From positions 62,001-126,000 of the forward strand of contig JBEHXV010000014.1 of NCBI GenBank assembly GCA_048498515.1: a stretch of 64,000 nt of DNA, read 5' to 3'. The DNA is from UBA4416 sp048498515. Its GTDB lineage: Bacteria > Bacteroidota > Bacteroidia > B-17B0 > Aurantibacillaceae. The notes below the pieces were generated by a model. That model had not been told where the DNA came from. It was given only the letters and a program-made list of their open reading frames with translations, and did no database searches. Below, in pieces: positions 33,852-43,274 of this stretch (positions within the stretch are counted from its first letter, which is position 1; each line of letters begins with the position of its first letter). The translations under genes and the position numbers were made by a program.

Positions 33852-34535
33852 TTAAGGTGTGCTTGACGATACCGGCAGTATTTTTCCGTTGTAGTAGCGG
33901 TGGCCTTTGGTTGTAAACTCAAAAATGTATTCGGCCATTTGTTTAGGGGATAATGGCGCCTGATAACCCGGAAAAGCTTCGGCAAGCATTTCGGTTTGAA
34001 CCGCGCCAATGGCCAGGCAGTTTACCGAAATATTTTTTTCTTTCAGCTCTTCCGCCAGGCATTCGGTTAATCCCGCAACAGCTGCCTTGGAAGAACTATA
34101 GGCCGACAAGCCCGGAAATTTGGCGCTGCCTTGAAAACCGCCCATGCTGCTAATGGTAACAACGTGCGATCGTTGTTCTTTTCCGAGTAAATTTAGTAAT
34201 TGCTGTGTTAAATAATAAGGAGCAAAGACATTGATCTTATACACTTTTTCAAGCTCATGATAGGAAATAGCATCAAATGGTTTATTGACCAGGGAACCTG
34301 CATTATGAATAATGTAATCTACCGAACCAACCTGCTGCTTTATAAAAACAACGGCATCATCCATGCTTGCCTGTGAACACAGGTCGGTTGAATGCAATTT
34401 TAAACCGGGATGATTGATTGCCTGTAAAGGAGCAAGATTTCGGGTTAAACAAAAAACAGAATGACCTGCATTTAAAAACTGCTGTGCCACTTCAAACCCA
34501 ATGCCCCTGCTTGCGCCGGTAATAATTACATTCAT
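33852..34535 (-). CDS. Short-chain dehydrogenase/reductase
   Basis: 227 aa. NAD(P)-binding TGASRGIG (about 6-13), NNAG variant IHNAGS, catalytic Ser in SSMGG, and YSSSKAA with the Tyr and Lys of YxxxK. It is a cytoplasmic oxidoreductase of unknown substrate. It begins 6 bp after mqnC and precedes the secreted protein by 8 bp, placing it in the mqnC operon; a role in quinone metabolism is only suggested by this position. Confidence 0.9.
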   Translation of the reverse strand: MNVIITGASRGIGFEVAQQFLNAGHSVFCLTRNLAPLQAINHPGLKLHSTDLCSQASMDDAVVFIKQQVGSVDYIIHNAGSLVNKPFDAISYHELEKVYKINVFAPYYLTQQLLNLLGKEQRSHVVTISSMGGFQGSAKFPGLSAYSSSKAAVAGLTECLAEELKEKNISVNCLAIGAVQTEMLAEAFPGYQAPLSPKQMAEYIFEFTTKGHRYYNGKILPVSSSTP

Positions 34536-34541
34536 ACGCGT

Positions 34542-35669
34542 TTAATAATTTACAACCTGTTCAATAATTTCTGCCGGTAATACTCTTTCGCCATACTGTT
34601 GGTTCCTCAACTGTGGTTCAAACCCTGCTTCGCGAATAGCATCCTGTATGGTTTTATAGGTAAAGCGATGAGGCGCGCCGGCAGCACTTACTACATTTTC
34701 TTCAATCATAATACTGCCAAAATCGTTGGCGCCGCCATGCAGGCAAATCTGCGCGGTTTGTTTACCAACCGTCAACCAACTGGCTTGTATGTTCTCAATG
34801 TTTGGTAGCATAATACGACTGAGCGCCAACATGCGGATGTACTCATCGGCACTCACAGTATTGGAAACGCCTTTTACACGTTTCAATAAAGTCCCGTCAT
34901 CCTGGAAAGGCCATGGAATGAATGCTAAAAATCCTTTGGCATGAGCAGGTTTTTCCGATTGTACTTCCCGAATCCAAACCAGATGTTCAAACCGTTCATA
35001 AATGGTTTCCACATGCCCAAACATCATGGTGGCAGACGTAGTAATGTTTAACTGGTGGCAGGCGCGCATTACATCCAGCCATTCGCGGCCGGTACATTTG
35101 CCTTTTGAGATCAAACGACGAACCCGGTCATTCAATATCTCGGCACCCGCGCCTGGCAAACTATCCAATCCGGCTTCTACCAATGCTTTCAATACCTCGG
35201 TGTGAGTTGATTTTTCGAGCTTGGTAATGTGGGCAATCTCAGGCGGACCTAAGGAATGTAATTTAATTTGTGGAAATAGTGATTTTAATTCTTTAAATAA
35301 GTTCACATAGAAACTTAAACCCAGGTCGGGATGATGACCGCCCTGTAGTAACAACTGATCGCCACCATATTTAATGGTCTCAGCTATCTTTTTCTTGTAG
35401 GTTTCAATATCTGTAATATAAGCTTCCTTGTGACCGGGGATCCTGTAGAAATTGCAGAACTTGCAATTGGCAATACACACATTAGTGGTATTTAAGTTAC
35501 GATCGATTTGCCAGGTTACTTTTTTCGAATTATGCTTTTTTATATTCCTTATCTCATTGGCCACAAACATCAACTCGGCAGTTGTTGCCTGTTCATATAA
35601 AAACACGCCTTCTTCTATACTCAAAAACTCCAGTTTTTGGGCGCGCTGTAAAAGTGATTGAACATCCAT
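34542..35669 (-). CDS. mqnC: Cyclic dehypoxanthinyl futalosine synthase (radical SAM)
   Basis: 375 aa. The radical-SAM cluster CIANCKFC has Cys at 65, 69 and 72. QLLLQGGHHPDLG, LHSLGPPEI, SLPGAGAEIL and the C-terminal GANDFGSIMIEENV are typical of MqnC rather than its relatives MqnE or CofH. It closes the ring of dehypoxanthinyl futalosine in menaquinone synthesis. It heads a four-gene unit (SDR, secreted protein, TonB receptor) under a strong-looking promoter. Confidence 0.93.
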   Translation of the reverse strand: MDVQSLLQRAQKLEFLSIEEGVFLYEQATTAELMFVANEIRNIKKHNSKKVTWQIDRNLNTTNVCIANCKFCNFYRIPGHKEAYITDIETYKKKIAETIKYGGDQLLLQGGHHPDLGLSFYVNLFKELKSLFPQIKLHSLGPPEIAHITKLEKSTHTEVLKALVEAGLDSLPGAGAEILNDRVRRLISKGKCTGREWLDVMRACHQLNITTSATMMFGHVETIYERFEHLVWIREVQSEKPAHAKGFLAFIPWPFQDDGTLLKRVKGVSNTVSADEYIRMLALSRIMLPNIENIQASWLTVGKQTAQICLHGGANDFGSIMIEENVVSAAGAPHRFTYKTIQDAIREAGFEPQLRNQQYGERVLPAEIIEQVVNY

Positions 35670-35689
35670 TTTAAATAAATTTTACCATG

Positions 35690-35718
35690 CAAAAGTACAG
35701 TTTATATGGGTAAACAAA
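35690..35718 (-). promoter_or_regulatory. Promoter of the mqnC operon
   Basis: On the minus strand TTTG (35718-35715), 17 bp, then TACTTTTG (35697-35690). This matches the Bacteroidota TTG-N17-23-TAnnTTTG model and lies 20 bp upstream of the mqnC ATG at 35669. Confidence 0.7.
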
Positions 35719-35804
35719 AAATAAGAAGCATCTCACTAAATAATTAAGGATCAGTTTGATATTACCAAAATTTGCTTAATTTAGCTCTTATCAAAAATAC
35801 GCTC

Positions 35805-37694
35805 ATGAAAAAAACCTTAATCATGTTTTTTGCGCTTTCTCTTTGCGCTACAGTTAATGCTCAGCAATTTTCAAGAAAAAAAGCCCTGAAAATGGCCCAG
35901 CGTGAAGGCATTCCGACTTCCGAACAAGAAGCATTCATTGCCCGTGAAAAACAAAAGGCCGAAAATAACGGGCAACGACCGGTTACAACATACCATGGCT
36001 CGTATACCTATTTACTGAAACAACAGCAACTGGCTGCCAGAACGGCGAGTTCTTCCTGCAACAACGTTGACCTTGAGGATGGAGATTACAATAACTGGAG
36101 TGTTTTTAAGGGAACAAACCTCAACTCACTCAGCACACCAACCGATGTAATTGTAGATACAACAGCAACCACCACGGGCCTCAATGACTCTGTTACCTTT
36201 AATTCCATTGTTGACAACCTGCACGCTTCAGATCCCCACGGAATGTCCGTAGCATCGCCTTATGCAGGCACTCATATCGCCAGGGTAAATCACATTGGAA
36301 ATGGAATGAATGCTGGCATCTTAGAAAGACAAATAGTTGTATCAGCATCTAATCCTTTTGTTAACTTTTCTTACTTTGCTTTTTTGGAGAATGCCGGGCA
36401 TACTGCACAGGAACAACCCTACATCAATTTCATTATGTACGATGGCAGCAACATGGCCATACCGGGAGCCTCATTAAACATTGTAGCTAATTCGAGCGGA
36501 GCCAATCCTGGTTTTTCAACTACCGGAAATTATTTTTACAAGCCATGGACACCTGTAAGCATTGACCTATCGGCTTATGCAGGGCAAACGGTAACCGCCC
36601 AGTTCATTGCATCCGACTGCGTTCAGGGAGGACACGGAGGATACATGTACATTGATTTTGAATGCAATACTGCCGGAACCACTGTTCCTGAAACCTGGCC
36701 GGGCGATGCAAACTATGACCTGACCGTAAATTTTGCCGATATGTTTTATGTAGGAGCAGCTTACAATTTAACAGGCATACCAAGGGCTACCGTCGACAAT
36801 TCCTATAGCGCCTTTGCATCAACAGACTGGAGCAGTAATAGCCTGTACCTGGTAAATGCCAAACATGCCGATTGCAATGGCGATGGTACCATTAATGGCC
36901 TTGACTCCGTAGCTATCAACCTGAATTACGGCATGACGCATCCTTTTAAAAATAGCACAACGCATTTGGTTGCACAAAACATATCAAGCACCTATCCAAT
37001 TTCGATTACTTCAACGCTCGATTCGGTATATTATGGTCAAAACCTGGCCTTATCATTTAACATCGGAAACTCATCTATGCCAGTTGACAGCATTTATGGC
37101 ATCGGTTTTACATTACAGTATCCCGATCAATTGGTCGATCCTTCATACACCAACCAATCCAGCAGCGCCAGTACTATGGGAACTTACGGAACAACCCTGA
37201 TGAAACTGGCTAAGCCTGTGGGAAATACCATTGACCTTATGGCTGTGAGAACAGATGGGCAAGATGCCCTGGCAGTGAATGGTAATGTATTTACACTTCA
37301 TTTAAAAGGTAATCAGCAAATAATGAACGATTCCGTATTTAACTTTACCATCAGTAATTTAAAGGCTATTACAAAAACAGGATACGCTCTTGCCTTTGCA
37401 AATGCTACTGTACCGGTTAAATTTAAAGCCAACCTTACAACCGGCATAAAAAATTATAAAGAGGAGCAGGTTTTAATTTATCCTAATCCGGTACAAAGCA
37501 AGTTAAGTGTTTCGGCAGAACAAAAAATAAAAGGCTACGAAATATCAAGCATATTGGGAAGTACCATATTGCGTGGTGTGGTGCAGGAAAGTACAAAAAC
37601 CGATATTGATGTGAGCTCTTTGGCAAAAGGCACTTATTTTATTCATGTAGCTACCGATAAGGGCATGAAAACAGTGAAATTTGTTAAGCTGTAA
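35805..37694 (+). CDS. T9SS-exported protein with dockerin-like repeats
   Basis: 629 aa from ATG 35805, giving the signal peptide MKKTLIMFFALSLCATVNAQ (frame from 35772 adds 11 residues). A jelly-roll-like region occupies about 80-300. GDANYDLTVNFADMFYVG and DCNGDGTINGLDSVAINLNYG (about 305-385) are paired calcium-loop segments resembling a dockerin. A cohesin-like beta domain may follow. The C-terminal 75 residues are a type A sorting domain (VLIYPNPVQSKLSVS, then KGTYFIHVATDKGMKTVKFVKL), so the protein is exported and cleaved by the type IX system. The substrate or partner is unknown. Confidence 0.88.
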   Translation: MKKTLIMFFALSLCATVNAQQFSRKKALKMAQREGIPTSEQEAFIAREKQKAENNGQRPVTTYHGSYTYLLKQQQLAARTASSSCNNVDLEDGDYNNWSVFKGTNLNSLSTPTDVIVDTTATTTGLNDSVTFNSIVDNLHASDPHGMSVASPYAGTHIARVNHIGNGMNAGILERQIVVSASNPFVNFSYFAFLENAGHTAQEQPYINFIMYDGSNMAIPGASLNIVANSSGANPGFSTTGNYFYKPWTPVSIDLSAYAGQTVTAQFIASDCVQGGHGGYMYIDFECNTAGTTVPETWPGDANYDLTVNFADMFYVGAAYNLTGIPRATVDNSYSAFASTDWSSNSLYLVNAKHADCNGDGTINGLDSVAINLNYGMTHPFKNSTTHLVAQNISSTYPISITSTLDSVYYGQNLALSFNIGNSSMPVDSIYGIGFTLQYPDQLVDPSYTNQSSSASTMGTYGTTLMKLAKPVGNTIDLMAVRTDGQDALAVNGNVFTLHLKGNQQIMNDSVFNFTISNLKAITKTGYALAFANATVPVKFKANLTTGIKNYKEEQVLIYPNPVQSKLSVSAEQKIKGYEISSILGSTILRGVVQESTKTDIDVSSLAKGTYFIHVATDKGMKTVKFVKL

Positions 37695-37765
37695 AATATT
37701 GCGCAAACTAGAGTAATTATTGTCACTTCCGGGCATTATGTATGTTATAACTGTAAATTGACGTT

Positions 37766-38659
37766 ATGACTATAAAACATCTGCTATTTCTTATTTTATG
37801 TATTTGTCTTTTTGCTGTTAAGGGTTCCTCACAGAAACATACTTTTTCAGCTGATGTTTTCTTTAAAACAGATAGTGCAACGCCTTCGGCCGTGGAATAT
37901 GCAAAGCTGGAACATATGAGTAGAATGGCAGATACGGTTCAAATTATGAGCATTTCTGTTTTGGCGTATTGCGACGATATAGGGAGTACTGCTTATAATG
38001 AAATCTTATCACGCAAAAGAGCTGAGCGGGTTAAAAAGGCTCTGACCTCGCTATCTGTTCCCGAAAAAATGATTGACATAAAAGGAAAGGGTGAAATTGC
38101 GTTAACGAATTATAAAAACATAGAACAAGCCCGGGCTAATAACCGCACGGCTCATGTGACAATAACCTACATTATAAAACAAAAGGAACAGCTAACTGAA
38201 AAAGAAAAAATTTCAGCAAGCCAGGTTGCAACAACAGAAAAACCGGAAGAAAATAGAGAGCCGAACAACGAAATTCCCATATCCGACAATCAAAAGGTAG
38301 GCGATAAAATAACCCTTGAGAATATTTTGTTTGTTGGCGGCCGGCATATATTGTTACCCGAATCGTACGATGCCCTTAAAAAATTGAAAAACACCCTTCT
38401 CGAAAAAAAGAAATACCACATTATGATCCTTGGCCATATTTGTTGTGTACAAAGTGGAAACGATGGGCTTGATTTTGATACAGGGCTCTATAATTTATCG
38501 GTTGCCAGGGCCGAAGTAGTATACAACTACCTGGTTGTAAATGGCGTTTCGGCTGACAGATTGCAGTACAAAGGGTTAAAACACGATTTTCCAACCGGCC
38601 TGAGTGATCAGCAGGATAGAAGAGTAGAAATAGAGATCACTAAAGTTGTCGGTGAATAG
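37766..38659 (+). CDS. Secreted protein with two OmpA-like domains
   Basis: 297 aa. Signal peptide (about 1-22) then two OmpA_C-like peptidoglycan-binding-type domains: first about 25-135 (VFFKTDSATPS, LAYCDDIGSTAYNEILSRKRAERVK), a charged linker, then about 180-297 (ILFVGGRHILLPESYDALKKL, DTGLYNLSVARAEVVYNYLVVNGVSADRL, DRRVEIEIT). The first copy has a weaker motif. Such domains tether the outer membrane to the cell wall. It follows the T9SS protein by 71 bp in the same direction. Confidence 0.85.
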   Translation: MTIKHLLFLILCICLFAVKGSSQKHTFSADVFFKTDSATPSAVEYAKLEHMSRMADTVQIMSISVLAYCDDIGSTAYNEILSRKRAERVKKALTSLSVPEKMIDIKGKGEIALTNYKNIEQARANNRTAHVTITYIIKQKEQLTEKEKISASQVATTEKPEENREPNNEIPISDNQKVGDKITLENILFVGGRHILLPESYDALKKLKNTLLEKKKYHIMILGHICCVQSGNDGLDFDTGLYNLSVARAEVVYNYLVVNGVSADRLQYKGLKHDFPTGLSDQQDRRVEIEITKVVGE

Positions 38660-38963
38660 ATATTTTAACTATTTTGACCTATAATCTGATAAAAAACACC
38701 CCTCAACCTAAAATTAGGGGGTAGCCCCCTATCTTTCCCTCTTTTTTATGCAGAATTTTGTATAAAAAAAACGCTCCCTATGAATAAAGTAAAATTCCCC
38801 CCATTCTTCTAACAAACTGAATACGTCATCGTATTTGGTTTGTTTTTTGATAAGTTTCTGCTGTTAAAAGGTTACTAACCTTGTTACGCAAAACTTATTA
38901 ATTAAAATTGTGTTTGTTTACGTTTATCAAAAAAGCCGTCATAATTTCTCATGACGGCTTTTT
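38660..38963. other. 304-bp spacer with hairpins between convergent genes
   Basis: No coding frame. It holds four hairpins: TAGGGGG-tag-CCCCCTA at 38715-38731; the terminator at 38812-38848; AAGGTT-act-AACCTT at 38868-38882; and the bidirectional terminator starting at 38929. Confidence 0.7.
38812..38848 (+). terminator. Rho-independent terminator after the double-OmpA gene
   Basis: ACAAAC-tg-AATACG pairs with CGTATT-tg-GTTTGT around the loop TCAT, followed by six T from 38843. This is a plausible terminator 153 bp after the stop. Confidence 0.55.
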
Positions 38964-38965
38964 TT
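38929..38965. terminator. Bidirectional terminator between convergent genes
   Basis: AAAAAAGCCGTCAT (38929-38942) and ATGACGGCTTTTTT (38951-38964) form a 14-bp perfect stem with A and T tracts on both sides, touching the ureohydrolase stop codon. Confidence 0.85.
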
Positions 38966-40130
38966 ATGCCAATTTTTGGTAGGTTTGCCACCAGCGATCG
39001 GGAATTTCATTGTTTACGGCCAGCTCATAATCCTTGTAGGAACATGGCAACAGGGTGTGCCGTTCAAATTTTAAGCCTTTGGTTGGCGGATAAGGAATTT
39101 CCATCCACCAGCGGTCGCTTTTTTTGCTTTTATAAAAGTTGATCTCATATTTTTCTTCCTGCAACACCACATGGAATTTCACATAATCGGGGTTTGTACG
39201 GGCCGGAAAATCATGCTTACGGCCATAAAAACCATCCATAAAACACCAGATCATTTGCGCGGCCAGGTTGGCTGTTTTTCCCTGCACATCAAATTCGGGA
39301 TTGATCTCATAAATACCAATAGAAGAAAGCTTGTCGTTCATGCCTGCATAGCGCATCATTTGGCAGGCTTCTTCCGAATAAAACCCATTCGGCTGAGCGG
39401 TGGCATGGGCCGGCGCATCACTATGTTTAATGGAAGAAATATCGAAGCTCAGCATATCGGCGTGGCGGATGATGGGTTCTGATTCTTCAATGGCATCCCG
39501 CACCTGTCCCAAACGGTACGTATCAAAATACAAACGGTTCATCATGGCCAATGATACCTGGTCCACTAAATAAGTCTGGTAGCCTACGTTACTGAAATTG
39601 AACAAAAAATTAGGCTGGTGTAAAATGATCTTTCCCAGGTAAGCGGTGTTTGTAATGGCATCGTCGGGGTTACCCAGGTCAAAGCCCGCATCAATGCTTA
39701 CCACATTAATGGTTTGTTCCAGTTTTTCGTATCCCAGGAATTGGGCATAGGTCAAATCATGACTTCCACCAATGATAATGGGAATAACATTATTGCGGAT
39801 CAGGTAATCTACTGTTGATTTAAGAGCATAATAAGTATCGTCCACTTCATGACCTGCCTGTATATTGCCCAGGTCAACGATCCGTGGTTTAAAGCTGCCC
39901 GGGTACAACGCGTATAAATAATTCCTTACGCTATCAGGCGCCAAGGCGCAACCTTTATTTTTTTCTGCCCCACGGTCCTCGCAAACACCAACAATGGCCA
40001 TATCCACATCTTTTAATTCGGGGAAATAAGATTCATTGGTGTATGCTGAAATATAAGTTCCGATCTGGTTTTCAGAATAAGCATCCGGTGTTAGGTCAAT
40101 AGGTTTAAAAAAATGTTGTATGTCGCTCAT
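38964..40130 (-). CDS. Ureohydrolase (arginase/agmatinase/formimidoylglutamase) family protein with missing metal ligands
   Basis: 388 aa. The arginase fold is recognisable, with GGSHDLTYAQFL (His 124, first Mn ligand), SIDAGFD (147-151; normally DAHxD) and SFDISSIKHSDAP (normally SxDxDxxDP). The His of DAHxD is Gly 149 and the second Asp of SFDxD is Ser 232, so at least two of the six usual Mn ligands are absent. The family is often labelled formimidoylglutamase in Bacteroidota, but activity on a guanidino or formimino substrate is doubtful from these residues. It is a single-gene unit ending at a bidirectional terminator. Confidence 0.8.
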   Translation of the reverse strand: MSDIQHFFKPIDLTPDAYSENQIGTYISAYTNESYFPELKDVDMAIVGVCEDRGAEKNKGCALAPDSVRNYLYALYPGSFKPRIVDLGNIQAGHEVDDTYYALKSTVDYLIRNNVIPIIIGGSHDLTYAQFLGYEKLEQTINVVSIDAGFDLGNPDDAITNTAYLGKIILHQPNFLFNFSNVGYQTYLVDQVSLAMMNRLYFDTYRLGQVRDAIEESEPIIRHADMLSFDISSIKHSDAPAHATAQPNGFYSEEACQMMRYAGMNDKLSSIGIYEINPEFDVQGKTANLAAQMIWCFMDGFYGRKHDFPARTNPDYVKFHVVLQEEKYEINFYKSKKSDRWWMEIPYPPTKGLKFERHTLLPCSYKDYELAVNNEIPDRWWQTYQKLA

Positions 40131-40228
40131 AAGCCTGTTTGTTTTTGCTTAACTAATGTATTTATAAAGCACAAAACTGTTAAGCCATAAATTCAAACTT
40201 ATTAACGGTTACGGGTTAGTACCCTAAC

Positions 40229-40263
40229 AAAAAAGCACCCGCCAATTGGCAGATGCTTTTTTT
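40229..40263 (-). terminator. Rho-independent terminator after the M13 peptidase
   Basis: On the minus strand AGCATCTGCC and GGCGGGTGCT pair over 10 bp with G-U pairs and loop AATT, followed by six T, 20 bp beyond the stop at 40284. Confidence 0.75.
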
Positions 40264-40283
40264 AGATCATTAGTTTTTAATGT

Positions 40284-42299
40284 TTACCAGATAGCTACGC
40301 GCTTTTCTGCAGGGATAAACATTTTATCACCTTCTTTCACACCAAATGCCTCATAAAACTCAGGCATGTTGCTTAAAGGCCCAATTGCCCTGAAATTACC
40401 CGGCGAATGCGGGTTTGTAGCGATCATTTGCTTTAAATAGGCATCGCGAAACAAGCTTTTCCAACCTTGTACCCAGGCTAAAAAGAAACGTTGCTCACCT
40501 GTAAATCCAGCCATTACCGGAGATTTTTGTCCGTTCAGTGATTTTTTATAGGCATAATAAGCCATGGTTAAACCACCTAAATCGGCAATGTTCTCACCTT
40601 GTGTCAACTCACCTTTTACATGCAGGGTATCAATAGCAACGTAACCATTGAATTGCTGAACGATGCGGTTTGTTTTGGCTTCAAAGTTCTTGTAATCTTC
40701 TTCGGTCCACCACATTTTTAAGTTACCATCAGCATCAAACTGCGAACCCTGGTCGTCGAAGCCATGGGTTAACTCATGACCAATGATGGAACCCATGACA
40801 CCATAGTTAAAGGCATCATCGGCATTCACATCAAAAAATGGCACCTGCATAATACCGGCAGGGAAAGCGATCTCGTTTGATGAAGGATTGTAATACGCGT
40901 TCACTGTTGGAGGCGTCATGCCCCACTCCATACGGTCAACCGGTTTGCCAATTTTGGCCAGCATACGTCCGTACTGGAACTTGCGGGCTGCAGACACATT
41001 TTTCCAGAAAGATTCTTTATCAATGGATAAAGCAGTATAGTCGATCCATTTATCAGGGAAACCTAATTTTTTAATGAGCTTGTCCAACTTTAACTGTGCC
41101 TGTTTTTTGGTAGCCGGGCTCATCCAGTCGCGCGACTCGATACGAACACGGTAAGCGGCAATTAAATTATCCACCATGTCGTTGACACGTTTTTTAGAAT
41201 TAGCATCAAAATATTTGTCGACATATAATTTACCCAATGCCTCTCCAAGCGCATCATCAACCGATGCCTGCGAGCGCTTGTAGCGTGGTTTCATTTCTTT
41301 TTTACCCGATAATACAGTACCATTGAAGCGAAAGCTTTCATTGACGAACTTGCTTGACAAATAAGGTGCTGATGACTCCAACAGGTTCCATTTCAGGAAG
41401 GTTTTCCATTCGTCCACAGAAATTGAATTGATTAAACCATTTAAGCCTTCATAAAATTTGGGCTGATTTACAATGATCTTTTCGGGTGTGGCAATGCCAA
41501 TACTTCCAAAGTAAATCTCCCAGTTAATATTAGGGCTCATTGCCTTAAGGCTTTCTTTTGTATAAGGATTGTATTGCTTTTGAGGATCTCTTTGCTCAAC
41601 CGCATTCTGACAGTTTTTAGCAAGCTCCGTTTCAATTTTCATGATCGTGGCGGCGTGGGTTTTCGATAATTCAGGAGTATTTCCCAAACATTCAAACATA
41701 CGTCCAATGTGATCGGTGTATTCCTTTTTTACCGCTTCGTACTGAGGCTCGAAATAAAAATCCTTGTCAGGTAAGCCCAAACCGGTTTGAGCTAAATAAC
41801 AAATATTGGCAGTACTGTTTTTAAAATCGGCATACACAAAAAAGCCGATCATTCCACCAACACCTTTTTTATTCAATGTAGCAGTTGTTTTAAGCAGATC
41901 TTCTTTTGTTTTTATGGCATCAATAAGGGCCAGGTCAGCGGTTATAGGTTTAATACCATCTTTATCAGCTTTAACAGAATCCATTGCTACTAAATAGTAG
42001 TCGCGGATTTTTTGATTATTGGTACCAAAGGCCGCTTTTGTATCTTTGGAAACTTCGGCCATCAGGGCGCTTAAATTGGCAATGTTGCGCTCATTAATTT
42101 CGTTAAAGCTTCCCCAGGCACCATCGCTGGCCGGAATTTTTTGGGTGTTTAACCATTTACCGTTGGCAAACCTGTATATATCATTTTTAGGGCTATAGGA
42201 CGAGTCGATATAGCTCAGGTTGATACCCGGTGTAAGGGTTTGAGAAAAGGCAACTGTCCCCATAACAAGAGCAGCCGCTGTAAATACTATTTTTTGCAT
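40284..42299 (-). CDS. Secreted M13 (neprilysin/PepO-type) metallopeptidase
   Basis: 671 aa, about normal for M13. A signal peptide (MQKIVFTAAALVMGTVAFSQ) leads to the large M13 N-terminal lobe and a catalytic C-terminal lobe with NAYYNPSSNEIAFPAGI, the zinc motif IGHELTHGFDDQG (about 502-514), ENIADLGG (Glu ligand) and the C-terminal CW-like end, here RVAIW. It is a zinc endopeptidase for oligopeptides in the periplasm or outside the cell. Confidence 0.94.
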   Translation of the reverse strand: MQKIVFTAAALVMGTVAFSQTLTPGINLSYIDSSYSPKNDIYRFANGKWLNTQKIPASDGAWGSFNEINERNIANLSALMAEVSKDTKAAFGTNNQKIRDYYLVAMDSVKADKDGIKPITADLALIDAIKTKEDLLKTTATLNKKGVGGMIGFFVYADFKNSTANICYLAQTGLGLPDKDFYFEPQYEAVKKEYTDHIGRMFECLGNTPELSKTHAATIMKIETELAKNCQNAVEQRDPQKQYNPYTKESLKAMSPNINWEIYFGSIGIATPEKIIVNQPKFYEGLNGLINSISVDEWKTFLKWNLLESSAPYLSSKFVNESFRFNGTVLSGKKEMKPRYKRSQASVDDALGEALGKLYVDKYFDANSKKRVNDMVDNLIAAYRVRIESRDWMSPATKKQAQLKLDKLIKKLGFPDKWIDYTALSIDKESFWKNVSAARKFQYGRMLAKIGKPVDRMEWGMTPPTVNAYYNPSSNEIAFPAGIMQVPFFDVNADDAFNYGVMGSIIGHELTHGFDDQGSQFDADGNLKMWWTEEDYKNFEAKTNRIVQQFNGYVAIDTLHVKGELTQGENIADLGGLTMAYYAYKKSLNGQKSPVMAGFTGEQRFFLAWVQGWKSLFRDAYLKQMIATNPHSPGNFRAIGPLSNMPEFYEAFGVKEGDKMFIPAEKRVAIW

Positions 42300-42385
42300 A
42301 ATGACATTTTTTTATAAATATAAAAGGAATTTATGGAGTTGAAACAATATTTGGGATGAAACGCCCTTATGCTTGATAGGCGGAA

Positions 42386-43216
42386 CTAGGCAATAAAAAT
42401 ATGAGGTGCCAGCCCATCAATTAAGTTAGTTTCCAGGGCTTTGTCCAATAACAACTGAATGGCATTTTTACCAGTAATCCCAAGGTCAACCGAAAATTCA
42501 TTCACATACAAGGCAATGTGTTTTTTCATAACCTCTTCGCTCATTTCCTGGGCATGCTGCCTTACAAAAGGCATGGAGCTTTCAGGGTTTTCAAAGGCGT
42601 ATTCCACACTTTTGCGAATGAGCTCATCGATGGTTTTTTGTAAGGAATGGTCTATGGATCGTTTAACAACAATACCACCCAGGGGGATCGGCGCATGGAT
42701 CAATCCGTCCCAAAACTCACCCAGGTCGATGATCTTTTGCAGACCTTTTTCTTGGTAAGTAAAGCGATTTTCGTGAATTAACAAACCGGCATCCACTTTA
42801 TGGGAAAGAACAGCCTCTTCAATATCGCTGAAGAGAATTTCCCGTTTATTTTTTGCATCAGGATAAGCCAGCGATAATAAAAAATTAGCGGTTGTATACT
42901 TTCCCGGAATCGCAATTTTTGCCGTATTAATATCTTCAATTTTGTTCTTCGAACTTTGAACCAACAGCGGCCCGCAGTTAAAACCCAGGGCACTTCCGCT
43001 ATTTAATAAGGCATACTTTTCAGTAAGGTATAAAAAAGCATGGTAACTTAACTTTGTAATGTCCAGGTCTTGTTTAAACGCCCTGTTGTTCAATGCTTCC
43101 ACATCTTCCATCACCAGGGTAAAATCAATGCCCTGCGTGTCAATTTTTTTATGCACCAGCGCGTCGAAAATAAAACAATCATTAGGACAGGGGGAAAAAC
43201 CGAGTGTGAAGTTCAT
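42386..43216 (-). CDS. mqnD: 1,4-dihydroxy-6-naphthoate synthase
   Basis: 276 aa. The periplasmic-binding-protein-like fold typical of MqnD starts with TLGFSPCPNDCFIFDAL, followed by LDITKLSYHAF and GCGPLL-type segment here NCGPLLVQS, and DAGLLIHENRF. MqnD releases 1,4-dihydroxy-6-naphthoate from cyclic dehypoxanthinyl futalosine, the step after MqnC, in the cytoplasm. mqnB lies 58 bp upstream in the same direction, so the two may be cotranscribed. Confidence 0.93.
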   Translation of the reverse strand: MNFTLGFSPCPNDCFIFDALVHKKIDTQGIDFTLVMEDVEALNNRAFKQDLDITKLSYHAFLYLTEKYALLNSGSALGFNCGPLLVQSSKNKIEDINTAKIAIPGKYTTANFLLSLAYPDAKNKREILFSDIEEAVLSHKVDAGLLIHENRFTYQEKGLQKIIDLGEFWDGLIHAPIPLGGIVVKRSIDHSLQKTIDELIRKSVEYAFENPESSMPFVRQHAQEMSEEVMKKHIALYVNEFSVDLGITGKNAIQLLLDKALETNLIDGLAPHIFIA

Positions 43217-43274
43217 GGTACAGAGTTATGAGAGATAAGTTATAAGTTATGAGCAAAAGACAGCACAAATTTAA

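Noticed and set aside
36700..36960. Cellulosome component based on the dockerin-like repeats
   Set aside because: No cohesin, cellulase or scaffoldin is nearby; a T9SS sorting domain indicates a different surface protein.
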